DNA of 64,000 nt from assembly GCF_025857195.1 (NCBI RefSeq), contig NZ_CP109787.1, forward strand, positions 2,607,501 through 2,671,500, in the 5' to 3' direction. Below the pieces are notes generated by a model. It was not told the DNA's origin, ran no database searches, and worked only from the letters and a program-made list of their open reading frames with translations. The stretch comes from Leisingera thetidis. Its GTDB lineage: Bacteria > Pseudomonadota > Alphaproteobacteria > Rhodobacterales > Rhodobacteraceae. Positions 54,499 to 62,848 of the stretch are shown in pieces. The stretch's first letter is position 1, and the number at the start of each line of letters is the position of its first letter. The translations under genes and the position numbers were made by a program.

Positions 54499-54793
54499 TC
54501 CCCGACGCCCCTTAAGCCAGCCCTCTTCCGGCCGCCCGGACCCTCCCGGGCCGGTCTTTTGCACGCCCGGCCCCGCCACAATAAGCCCCGAAGCTGTGCA
54601 CAGCCTCCGGGCGCGGCCGGCAGACCGCCAGAAAGCCGACAGCCCCCCACGCCATCAGACATTTTCCGCCGCTCCGGGCCGCGTTTCGGGCAGCCGCAGG
54701 TTTCCCGGGTCCGCTTTAACCCGGCATTAGCGGAATCACTGCAAAACCACCGGAAAATCAACGCAAAGCAATTTGCAGCCGGCGGGGACCCAG

Positions 54794-55852
54794 ATGGCCA
54801 TTCGTACTCTCAGCGCGTTCAACGCGGATGCTTTCACCGTGGATGGCAGCTCCCCCTACATGACGTCGGGCAGCTCGATCATCAACAACTCGGACACGCC
54901 GGCCGGCACGATCTTCACCTATGATTCCAGCTATGCCATCGAACAGGTCACCCTGGAAGACACCGGCGGCGATGCCGACACGATGGAAGACGACATGGCC
55001 GGCAGCCACACCATCATCGACGGCGGCTCCATGGTGGCCAGCGGCACGCCGGTCGAAGCCGAATCGCATCACTACGTGCAGGAACTCGATGCCGACGGAA
55101 ACCCCTTCGGCCCGGTCATCACCATCACGGTGTTCTCCCAGAACGGCAACACCCAGGACGTCTGGGGGTTTTCCACCGACACCCCGCTGAAGGACGGCGC
55201 CCGCTACAAGAAGACCTCCGGCAGCAACTCGGGATCCTCGGACTACGACAGCTTTGTGCCCTGCTTCGTGTCCGGCACCGCCATCTGCACCGATCAGGGC
55301 CTGCGCCCGGTAGAGCGCCTGCGCCCCGGCGACCGGGTGCTGACCCGGGACAACGGCTTTCAGCCCGTCCTCTGGGTGGGGATCCGCCAGATCACCCCCG
55401 GCTGGATGCAGGCCTGCCCGCATCTGCAGCCGGTGCGGATCGCCGCCCATGCGTTCGGCCCCGGCCAGCCTGCACAGGACCTCTGGGTCTCGCCGCAGCA
55501 CCGGCTGCTGCTCAAGGGCGCGGCCTGCCAGGTCCTGTTCGGCGAGCCGGAAGTGTTTTCCGCGGCCGGCCATCTGCAGGCCGCTGCCGGCATTGCCCGG
55601 CAGCAGGTTGCCCGGACCACCTACGTGCACCTGCTGTTCGAGCGCCACCAGGCGGTGTTCTCCAACGGCCTCTGGAGCGAAAGCTTCCAGCCCGGCGACC
55701 GCCTGCTCAGCCACGGCGGCGCAGCCGCGCGGCAGGAGATCCTCGAGCTGTTCCCCGGCCTGGACCATGCCGGCGGCAGCGCCTACCCGGCGGCCCGCAT
55801 GGTCATGAAGCAGAACGAAAGCCGCCTGCTGGCGGCCATGGCGGCCGCCTGA
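54794..55852 (+). CDS. Hint-domain protein with a beta-rich N-terminal region
   Basis: A 352-residue protein. The first 150 residues are Thr/Gly/Asp-rich and beta-like (AFNADAFTVDGSS..., TIFTYDSSYAIEQVTLEDTG), as in RTX-like or VCBS-like surface proteins. The Hint domain begins VPCFVSGTAICTDQG, then VERLRPGDRVLTRDNGFQPVLWVG; WVSPQHRLLLKG and VHLLFERHQAVFSNGLWSESFQPG are its downstream blocks. No signal peptide is seen, so export would need a type I-like signal. The TTG upstream gives only seven more residues; ATG at 54794 is used. Confidence 0.85.
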   Translation: MAIRTLSAFNADAFTVDGSSPYMTSGSSIINNSDTPAGTIFTYDSSYAIEQVTLEDTGGDADTMEDDMAGSHTIIDGGSMVASGTPVEAESHHYVQELDADGNPFGPVITITVFSQNGNTQDVWGFSTDTPLKDGARYKKTSGSNSGSSDYDSFVPCFVSGTAICTDQGLRPVERLRPGDRVLTRDNGFQPVLWVGIRQITPGWMQACPHLQPVRIAAHAFGPGQPAQDLWVSPQHRLLLKGAACQVLFGEPEVFSAAGHLQAAAGIARQQVARTTYVHLLFERHQAVFSNGLWSESFQPGDRLLSHGGAAARQEILELFPGLDHAGGSAYPAARMVMKQNESRLLAAMAAA

Positions 55853-55928
55853 CCGCCCTGCCGCCTTGACCGCCGCGCCCGCGCCCCGCAGTCTGCACCC
55901 CGGGAACCGCGGCACGGGAGAACCTGGG

Positions 55929-57608
55929 GTGGCAGGCGCGCTCTGGCAAGGCAATTGGATCAGCCGCACCCGGATCATCTCCGGGCTGGTGCTGTTCACC
56001 TATGCTTTCTTTCATTTCATCAACATCGGCCTGGGGCTGCTGTCGCCGGCCTGGATGGCGGACTTCCAGGACATCCGCCAGCTGATCACCCGCAGCCTCC
56101 TGGGCAGCCTGGTCCTTTATGCCGCGCTGATCCTGCATGCCGGGCTGGCGCTGTGGAACCTGGGCCGCCGCCGCAGCCTGAAGCTGCGCTTTGGCGAGGC
56201 GCTGCAGACCCTGCTCGGCTTCCTGATCCCGCTGCAGCTGCTCAGCCATCTGGTGTTCACCCGCTATTCCCACGAAATCTACGGCGTCAATGACGAGATG
56301 CCCTATGTCATCGTGCTGATGTGGAACTCGCCCGAGGTCTGGCAGCAGAGCGCGCTCTTGCTGGCGGTGTGGATCCACGGCTGCATCGGCCTGCACTACT
56401 GGCTGCGGCTGACCCGCTGGTGGCGGCGGCTGATCCCCTGGATGGCGGGGCTGGCCGTCTTTGTCCCCGGCTTTGCCCTGGCCGGGCTGCTGACCGAAGG
56501 CCGCCGGATTTATGATCTGTTCGTTGAAGGCAGCCGGCGGCCGGACCTGATGGCCGGTTTCAACTGGCCCGGCCGCGACGATTTCGCCGCCCTGTACCAG
56601 ACGGATGGCCGCTGGTTCACGGCCTTTCTGGTCCTGCTGGGGCTGGCGGCGGCGGCCCATGTTCTGAACCGGCTGCTGCGGCGCCGCCGCGCCGTGCAGA
56701 TCCGCTATGCCTTCGGGCCGGAGATCCGCGCCGAACGCGGTATGACGCTGCTGGAAATGTCCCGCGCCCACGGCGTCCAGCACACCTCGCTCTGCGGCGG
56801 CAAGGGGCGCTGCACCACCTGCCGGGTGGTGATCGACGACGGCGCCGAAGACCTGCCGCCGCCCGCGCCGCCCGAGGCCCGCAGCCTGGCCGCGGTCAAG
56901 GCGCCCGGCAACATGCGGCTGGCCTGCCAGATCCGCCCCCAGGCGCCGCTCACCGTCACCCGCATGTTCCGCCCCGACGGGCGCAAGGGCCGCGCCCATG
57001 CCAGCCAGGGCAGCGAACAGCAGCTGGCGATCCTGTTCCTCGACATGCGCGGCTTCACCGCCCGCACCGCAGGCCAGCTGCCCTATGACGTGGTGTTCCT
57101 GCTCAACCGCTTCTTCGACGCCATCGTGCCCGCGATCGTGGCGGCCGGCGGCACCGTCGACAAATACCTCGGCGACGGGCTGCTGGCGCTGTTCGAAGCG
57201 CAGACGCCCGCCCGCTCGGCCCGCGCAGCCCTAGATGCCGCCACCGCCATCGGCACCGCGCTGCAGGACTTCAACGCGCAGCTGGCGGCGGACGGCGAGC
57301 CGGCAATCCGCATCGGCATCGGCCTGCATCTGGGCGAACTGGTGCTGGGCGAGATCGGCAGCGCCGGCCATGCGCCGCGCACCATCATCGGCGGCAGTGT
57401 CAACACCGCCAGCCGCCTGGAGGCCCAGACCAAGGAGCTGGGAATCGAACTGCTGATTTCCGCCCGCGTGCTGCAGGCCGCCGGATACGGCCTGGACGGG
57501 TTTGCCCTGCGGGAATTCCGGCTCCGGGGCGTTGCCGAGCCGCTGTCCGCCCTGCCGGTGGAGCATGCCGCCGCCCTGCCGCGGACCCTGGCCGCGGGAC
57601 AGCGTTGA
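55929..57608 (+). CDS. cyaC: six-helix membrane / 2Fe-2S / class III adenylate cyclase
   Basis: A 559-residue protein in three parts. The first has six helices (about residues 16-36, 50-75, 90-112, 125-150, 160-180, 218-240) with a His in most of them (FFHFIN, ILHAGL, SHLVF, WIHGCIGLHYW, AAAHVL), like the dihaem cytochrome b of succinate dehydrogenase. The second is an adrenodoxin-type 2Fe-2S domain with C289-x5-C295-x2-C298 and C333. The third is a class III cyclase with LFLDMRGFTAR and KYLGDGLLALF metal loops and IIGGSVNTASRLE. The plan resembles Sinorhizobium CyaC, a redox-sensing adenylate cyclase. GTG with GGGAG upstream is the start; a TTG at 55866 lacks a ribosome site. Confidence 0.85.
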   Translation: MAGALWQGNWISRTRIISGLVLFTYAFFHFINIGLGLLSPAWMADFQDIRQLITRSLLGSLVLYAALILHAGLALWNLGRRRSLKLRFGEALQTLLGFLIPLQLLSHLVFTRYSHEIYGVNDEMPYVIVLMWNSPEVWQQSALLLAVWIHGCIGLHYWLRLTRWWRRLIPWMAGLAVFVPGFALAGLLTEGRRIYDLFVEGSRRPDLMAGFNWPGRDDFAALYQTDGRWFTAFLVLLGLAAAAHVLNRLLRRRRAVQIRYAFGPEIRAERGMTLLEMSRAHGVQHTSLCGGKGRCTTCRVVIDDGAEDLPPPAPPEARSLAAVKAPGNMRLACQIRPQAPLTVTRMFRPDGRKGRAHASQGSEQQLAILFLDMRGFTARTAGQLPYDVVFLLNRFFDAIVPAIVAAGGTVDKYLGDGLLALFEAQTPARSARAALDAATAIGTALQDFNAQLAADGEPAIRIGIGLHLGELVLGEIGSAGHAPRTIIGGSVNTASRLEAQTKELGIELLISARVLQAAGYGLDGFALREFRLRGVAEPLSALPVEHAAALPRTLAAGQR

Positions 57609-57796
57609 GCCGGCGGCGCCTCTTTGGGAACACCTGTTTCGCCGCACCGGCACCGCCCGCATGAAGCATGCCGGCAAACAAGCCCGGCGAGAATTTTCTG
57701 CCGCGCGGCCCGCCTGCGTTGCCGCAATGCCACGCAGGCAAAAATCCGCAATCCGGCCCGATTTGCACTTTGCTTCCGCAGCAAACCATGCAATGC

Positions 57797-57810
57797 GTTC
57801 ACGCGTGAAC
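57797..57810. promoter_or_regulatory. palindromic operator candidate before the wHTH-Sat-CysC gene
   Basis: GTTCACGCGTGAAC is a perfect 14-bp palindrome 30 bp before the ATG of a protein whose N-terminal domain is a winged helix. It may be the binding site of that domain or of a related MarR-type regulator. Confidence 0.55.
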
Positions 57811-57840
57811 ACACTTTGACCCGCTGACCGCCGCTGACTC

Positions 57841-59916
57841 ATGACCGTATCCCTGGAAACACCCAGCCCCGAAGGGGAAGACCTGCTCTTCCGTCTCCTG
57901 CGCCAGCTTGATGCGGCGCCGGATGCGTCGCAGCGGACCACCGCCGCGGCGCTGGGGATTTCGCTGGGGCGGCTCAACACGCAGCTGCGCGTGGCCGCGG
58001 ATTCCGGCCTGATCACCGTCAGCAGCCGCCCCGGCCCCGACAAGCGGCAGCGGTTTGCCTATTCGCTGACCTCCCGGGGTGCAGCGGAAAAAGTGCGTCT
58101 CACCGATCAATTCCTCGCCCGCAAGCTCGCAGAATACAACGCGCTGCACGCGGAACTTACCGGCACCGCAAGCGGCCTGCCCCCTCTCAAGCACAGGACC
58201 CATCCCATGCAAAGCAACCTGGCTCCCATTCCAGAGCTCTATGTTTCCTATGAAAGCGCGCAGAAACTGAAAGTCGAAGCGGCAGAACTGACCAGCTGGG
58301 ACCTGACCCCGCGCCAGATCTGCGACCTCGAACTGCTGATGAACGGCGGCTTCAACCCGCTCAAGGGCTTTCTGACCGAGCAGGACTACAACGGCGTGGT
58401 CGACAACATGCGTCTGGCCGACGGCACCCTGTGGCCGATGCCGATCAACCTGGATGTGTCCGAAGACTTTGCCGCCTCGCTGGAGCCGGGCCAGGACATC
58501 GCGCTGCGCGACCAGGAAGGCGTGATCCTCGCCACCATGACCGTGACCGACAACTGGGTGCCGAACAAGGCGAAAGAGGCCGAGAAGGTCTTTGGCGCCG
58601 ATGACGACGCGCACCCGGCGGTGAACTACCTGCACAACCAGGCCGGCAAGGTCTACCTGGGCGGCCCGGTCACCGGCATCCAGCAGCCGATCCACTATGA
58701 CTTCCGCGGCCGCCGCGACACCCCGAACGAGCTGCGCGCCTACTTCCGCAAGCTGGGCTGGCGCAAGGTCGTCGCCTTCCAGACCCGCAACCCGCTGCAC
58801 CGCGCCCACCAGGAGCTGACCTTCCGCGCCGCGCGCGAAGCCCAGGCCAACCTGCTGATCCACCCGGTTGTCGGCATGACCAAACCGGGCGACGTCGACC
58901 ACTTCACCCGCGTGCGCTGCTATGAAGCCGTGCTGGACAAATACCCGGCCGCCACCACCTCGATGAGCCTGCTGAACCTGGCGATGCGCATGGCCGGCCC
59001 GCGCGAGGCGGTCTGGCACGGCCTGATCCGCAAGAACCACGGCTGCACCCACTTCATCGTCGGCCGCGACCACGCAGGCCCCGGCAAGAACTCCGCCGGC
59101 GACGACTTCTATGGCCCCTATGACGCGCAGGACCTGTTCCGCGAGTATCAGAAGGAAATGGGCATCGAAATGGTCGACTTCAAGCACATGGTCTATGTGC
59201 AGGAGCGCGCCCAGTACGAGCCGAACGACGAAATCGCCGACCGCGACAACGTCACCATCCTGAACATCTCCGGCACCGAACTGCGCCGCCGCCTGGCCGA
59301 AGGCCTGGAAATCCCCGAGTGGTTCTCCTTCCCCGAGGTGGTCAAGGAACTGCGCCGCACCAAGCCGCCGCGCTCCAAGCAGGGCTTCACCGTGTTCTTC
59401 ACCGGCTTCTCCGGCTCCGGCAAATCCACCATCGCCAACGCGCTGATGGTCAAGCTGATGGAAATGGGCGGCCGCCCGGTCACCCTGCTGGACGGCGACA
59501 TCGTTCGTAAGAACCTGTCGAGCGAGCTGGGCTTCTCGAAAGAGCACCGCGACCTCAACATCCGCCGCATCGGCTATGTCGCCTCCGAGATCACCAAGAA
59601 CGGCGGCATCGCCATCTGTGCGCCGATCGCGCCTTATGCCACCACCCGCCGCGCGGTGCGCGAGGACGTGGAAGCCTTCGGCGCCTTTGTCGAAGTGCAC
59701 GTCGCCACCACGATCGAGGAATGCGAGCGCCGCGACCGCAAGGGCCTGTACAAGCTGGCCCGCGAAGGCAAGATCAAGGAGTTCACCGGCATCTCCGACC
59801 CCTACGACGTGCCGCAGAACCCGGAGCTGTCGGTCGAGACCGAAAACGTCGACGTCGACAACTGCGCCCACCAGGTGCTGCTGAAGCTGGAAAGCATGGG
59901 TCTGATCAAGGCCTGA
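57841..59916 (+). CDS. cysC: winged helix fused to sulfate adenylyltransferase and adenylylsulfate kinase
   Basis: One frame of 691 codons. Residues 1-115 are a winged helix: RTTAAALGISLGRLNTQLR (recognition region), RFAYSLTSRGAAEKVRLT (wing), and FLARKLAEYNALHAEL (dimer helix), close to the EPS-associated MarR family. From Met123 (QSNLAPIPELYVSYE) runs an ATP sulfurylase with QTRNPLHRAHQEL near 314 and IVGRDHAGPGK, then an APS kinase with GFSGSGKST near 522 and LDGDIVRKNLSS, complete in its catalytic residues. It turns sulfate into PAPS. A weak AGGA precedes Met123, so internal initiation could give a separate enzyme. No stop interrupts the join. Confidence 0.92.
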   Translation: MTVSLETPSPEGEDLLFRLLRQLDAAPDASQRTTAAALGISLGRLNTQLRVAADSGLITVSSRPGPDKRQRFAYSLTSRGAAEKVRLTDQFLARKLAEYNALHAELTGTASGLPPLKHRTHPMQSNLAPIPELYVSYESAQKLKVEAAELTSWDLTPRQICDLELLMNGGFNPLKGFLTEQDYNGVVDNMRLADGTLWPMPINLDVSEDFAASLEPGQDIALRDQEGVILATMTVTDNWVPNKAKEAEKVFGADDDAHPAVNYLHNQAGKVYLGGPVTGIQQPIHYDFRGRRDTPNELRAYFRKLGWRKVVAFQTRNPLHRAHQELTFRAAREAQANLLIHPVVGMTKPGDVDHFTRVRCYEAVLDKYPAATTSMSLLNLAMRMAGPREAVWHGLIRKNHGCTHFIVGRDHAGPGKNSAGDDFYGPYDAQDLFREYQKEMGIEMVDFKHMVYVQERAQYEPNDEIADRDNVTILNISGTELRRRLAEGLEIPEWFSFPEVVKELRRTKPPRSKQGFTVFFTGFSGSGKSTIANALMVKLMEMGGRPVTLLDGDIVRKNLSSELGFSKEHRDLNIRRIGYVASEITKNGGIAICAPIAPYATTRRAVREDVEAFGAFVEVHVATTIEECERRDRKGLYKLAREGKIKEFTGISDPYDVPQNPELSVETENVDVDNCAHQVLLKLESMGLIKA

Positions 59917-59939
59917 GCCTGACGGCAGCGAGAAACAGG

Positions 59940-59969
59940 AACGGCCCGCCCCTTGGCGGGCCGTTTTTC
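59940..59969 (+). terminator. sat/cysC terminator
   Basis: AACGGCCCGCC-CCTT-GGCGGGCCGTT is an 11-bp perfect stem followed by TTTCATT, 23 bp after the stop codon. Confidence 0.87.
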
Positions 59970-60065
59970 ATTCCTGGGACGACCGGCTCTGGCGAAGGTT
60001 TTCTGATCCGCCCCTGCGCGCGCTTCGGCGGATCCCGCGCGGCCTGCGTCCGCCGGCCAAGCCTG

Positions 60066-60773
60066 TTAGCGGATCGGGCGCACACCATCGTCAAAGGTCA
60101 CGTGCCGCCTTCGAAACGTTGCGCCCTCGACGCATTCCGGCTCGCTGATCCGGTCCATCCGGAAATGCCGGAAGTCCTGCCGCGCCGGGTCCCAGGCGAC
60201 CAAATACCAGATCGGCGGCAGGATCAGCATGGCTTGCGGCTCAACCTGCCGGGTGGTTTCGGCCCCCTTTGCGTCGCGATAGCGGAACCGCAAGTGGAGC
60301 CGCTTCAGAAACGCCGGCTCAAAGGCGGACAACAGCGCGCGATCCATTTGCCCCAGATCGGAAATGCCGACTTGCGGCGCCAGCGTCCCGACGTAGAGGC
60401 AATCCAGAAACCGGCGCAGGTCGCGGACCTTGTCCGAAGGCAGCGACTTCTCGATCTTGGCCAGCCCGGTGTCGGCCAGGCCCGAGAACGGCAGGTTCCC
60501 GGCCGCCCGCATGCTCGCGACACTGATCAGAAGCGCAAAGACTTCGGCCACGGACAGGCGGGCCGTGGTCTGGACCGACTCCGGATCAAGATAGAGCCCG
60601 CCGCCGCGGCCGGGCTCGGAATGGATGACGTATCCCTCGTCCCGCAGCGCTGCGATGTCGCGCAGGACCGTGCGGCGCGAAGCGCCAACTTCGCGCGCCA
60701 AGGCGCCGGCAGTCGAGGTCCCGTTGCGGCGGAGAGTGCGGACAATGGCGTCTTGGCGGATGCGGGTATTCAT
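60066..60773 (-). CDS. YafY-type HTH/WYL transcriptional regulator
   Basis: A 235-residue protein. The HTH is TRIRQDAIVRTLRRNGTSTAGALAREVGASRRTVLRDIAAL (written here as two short stretches: RQDAIVRTLRRNGTS and ASRRTVLRDIAALRDEG). The C-terminal part has the WYL-like segment PPIWYLVAWDPARQDFRHFRMDRI. Such regulators bind nucleic acid-like or small ligands. It faces away from an alpha/beta hydrolase with 87 bp between, so it probably controls that gene. Confidence 0.9.
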   Translation of the reverse strand: MNTRIRQDAIVRTLRRNGTSTAGALAREVGASRRTVLRDIAALRDEGYVIHSEPGRGGGLYLDPESVQTTARLSVAEVFALLISVASMRAAGNLPFSGLADTGLAKIEKSLPSDKVRDLRRFLDCLYVGTLAPQVGISDLGQMDRALLSAFEPAFLKRLHLRFRYRDAKGAETTRQVEPQAMLILPPIWYLVAWDPARQDFRHFRMDRISEPECVEGATFRRRHVTFDDGVRPIR

Positions 60774-60796
60774 TTCCGTCGGTTACCACTGAATGG

Positions 60797-60811
60797 TGTC
60801 AAAATTTGTCA
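60797..60811. promoter_or_regulatory. tandem TGTCA sites between YafY-type gene and hydrolase
   Basis: TGTCA at 60797-60801 and again at 60807-60811, one helical turn apart, midway between the two divergent starts (GGTGTCAAAATTTGTCACC). A plausible operator for the YafY-type regulator. Confidence 0.4.
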
Positions 60812-60860
60812 CCGTAAGAGCTTAAGCCCTGTCCGGCATGTTCAGCAAGGAGACAACGCG

Positions 60861-61805
60861 ATGCTTACCCCAGACAATTTCCCCGCCCCCGCATTTGTGC
60901 CGGCAAACGGCGTAGAGCTTGAAGTTTTCGAAACTGGCCAAGAGAATGCCGGCCGGCCGGTAGTGCTCTGCCACGGCTGGCCGGAGCATGCCTATTCCTG
61001 GCGGCATCAGATGCCCGCCCTTGCCGCTGCGGGCTATCATGTCATTGTCCCCAACCAGCGCGGCTATGGAAACTCGGCCTGCCCGGCAGAGGTCACGGAG
61101 TATGACATCGGCAAGCTGACCGCCGATCTCGCGGCCCTCCTCGACCACTATGGCTATAAAGACGCCGTCTTTGCTGGCCATGACTGGGGGGCCAATGTGG
61201 TCTGGGGGATGGCGCAGCTGTACCCGGACAGGGTGTCCAGGATCATCAACCTGGCCCTGCCGTACCAGCCGCGCACCCCGAAACCCTGGATCGCGTTCAT
61301 GGAGGAGATTTTCGGAGGCGACAATTATTTCGTTCACTTCAACCGGCAGCCGGGTGTCGCGGACGCCGTGCTGGACAGCAACGCGCCCGGCTTCCTCCGC
61401 AACTTGTTCCGCAAGAATCTGCCCCCGGCGCCGCCCGCGCCCGGCATGATGATGATCAACCTCGCCCAGGCGGAACACCCGCTGGGCGATCCCGTGATGC
61501 ATGACGGCGACCTCGCGGTCTTCATTGCCGCGTTTGAGAAGACAGGCTTCACAAGCAGCATCAACTGGTACCGGAATCTCGACCGTAACTGGCACATCCT
61601 GGCGGACGCCGATCCCGTCATTCACCAGCCTGCGCTGATGATCTACGGCGACCGCGATGCGATCCCGAAATCCGAAAACCTGGCCGAGTTCGTGCCGAAC
61701 GCCGACGTGGTCAGCCTCGACTGCGGCCATTGGATACAGCAGGAGAAGCCGCAGGAGACCACCGGCGCGATCTTGAACTGGCTGGCCAAGAACGCCGCCG
61801 CCTAG
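60861..61805 (+). CDS. alpha/beta hydrolase, epoxide-hydrolase-like
   Basis: A 314-residue enzyme. The oxyanion motif is LCHGWPEHAYSWRHQM, the nucleophile Asp is in GHDWGANVVWG, and the catalytic His is in DCGHWIQQE; an acidic Asp lies in YGDRDAIPKSENL. An Asp nucleophile and Tyr residues in the cap (for example SSINWYRNLDRNW) fit epoxide hydrolases better than esterases or haloalkane dehalogenases. AAGGAGACAACGCG precedes the ATG. Divergent from the YafY-type regulator. Confidence 0.88.
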   Translation: MLTPDNFPAPAFVPANGVELEVFETGQENAGRPVVLCHGWPEHAYSWRHQMPALAAAGYHVIVPNQRGYGNSACPAEVTEYDIGKLTADLAALLDHYGYKDAVFAGHDWGANVVWGMAQLYPDRVSRIINLALPYQPRTPKPWIAFMEEIFGGDNYFVHFNRQPGVADAVLDSNAPGFLRNLFRKNLPPAPPAPGMMMINLAQAEHPLGDPVMHDGDLAVFIAAFEKTGFTSSINWYRNLDRNWHILADADPVIHQPALMIYGDRDAIPKSENLAEFVPNADVVSLDCGHWIQQEKPQETTGAILNWLAKNAAA

Positions 61806-61963
61806 CTTGCCGCATCCCGCCGCAACAGGCGGCACGGCTGCCCGCTGGCGCAATCGGCGGGCAAGTCGGAAAAAGGGAGCCGCCCGCCGGCGCCCCGGAC
61901 CGGACAGCACGCAAGGAGGCTGGGCGCCGGCAGAGCGGACACCGTTGCCCGCCCTGCCGGCGG

Positions 61964-62848
61964 CTACAGCGCCTCCGGCAGATCCGCCGTGCCGCGCATC
62001 AGCACAAAGCCTTTGCCGGCCACCCGCACGCCCTCAATCGCCTCCGGCGTTCCAACCCGCGCCACCCGCGCCCGGCCGGGGCGGCCCATCCCGTGGCCCT
62101 GCTCGGCGGTGAACTCCGCCTTCTGCATCAGCCCGTGGCGCCACAGGTAGGATGCCATCGCGCCGGTGGCCGAGCCGGTGAACGGGTCTTCCGGCGGGCT
62201 CGGCGGCGCCATCAGCAGGCGCGAGAAGGTGTCGCCCGCCTCCGTCGCCCCCTCCAGCACCACCAGAAACGGCTCCATCATGTCGATGCCGTCAGCGCCA
62301 ATCGATTTGCCCAGCACCGCCAGCGCCTCCAGGTTCAGCTCCGCCGCCTCCAGTGCGGCGCGGCTCTTCAGCACGGTGACGCAGAACGGCAGCCCGGTGG
62401 AGACCTTCTGCGGCCGCCCCGCGATCGCCTCCACCGGCAGCGACACCGCCGCCGCCACCAGTTCCGGATCGGCAAAGGGGCCGAACTCCGGCGCCACCTG
62501 GGTCATCTCGATCAGACCGCCGTCCAGCCGCACCGGCACGATCCCGGCGCCGGTTTCCAGCGTGATACTATCGCCCTGGAACAGCCCCCGGTCCCGCATC
62601 GCCGCCACCGTGGCGATGGTTGGATGGCCGGCAAAGGGGATCTCGCGGCTGGCGAGGAAATAGCGCACCTTCACATCCGCCGCCTCCGACGGGCCGGTAA
62701 AGGTGCATTCCACCAGCGAGGTCTCCCGCACATAAGCGGTGCAGACCGCCTCCGGCAGATGCGCCCCGCCATGCACCACCGCACAGCCGTTGCCGCCAAA
62801 GGCGCGGTCCGAAAATGCATCCACCCAGTCGAAATCAAACCTGTTCAT
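61964..62848 (-). CDS. PhzF family protein
   Basis: A 294-residue protein of the PhzF/DAP epimerase-like fold: FDWVDAFSDRAFGGNGCAVVHG at the N terminus with the GGNG loop, FLASREIPFAGHPTIATVAAM, and GSATGAMASYLWRHG near the C terminus. PhzF isomerises in phenazine synthesis, but most family members, as this one without phenazine genes, have unknown roles. Its ATG overlaps the stop of the upstream protease-like gene by four bases. Confidence 0.9.
   Translation of the reverse strand: MNRFDFDWVDAFSDRAFGGNGCAVVHGGAHLPEAVCTAYVRETSLVECTFTGPSEAADVKVRYFLASREIPFAGHPTIATVAAMRDRGLFQGDSITLETGAGIVPVRLDGGLIEMTQVAPEFGPFADPELVAAAVSLPVEAIAGRPQKVSTGLPFCVTVLKSRAALEAAELNLEALAVLGKSIGADGIDMMEPFLVVLEGATEAGDTFSRLLMAPPSPPEDPFTGSATGAMASYLWRHGLMQKAEFTAEQGHGMGRPGRARVARVGTPEAIEGVRVAGKGFVLMRGTADLPEAL

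Noticed and set aside
55866..55928. TTG start giving a longer cyclase
   Set aside because: No ribosome site before the TTG, while GTG at 55929 has GGGAG at proper distance.
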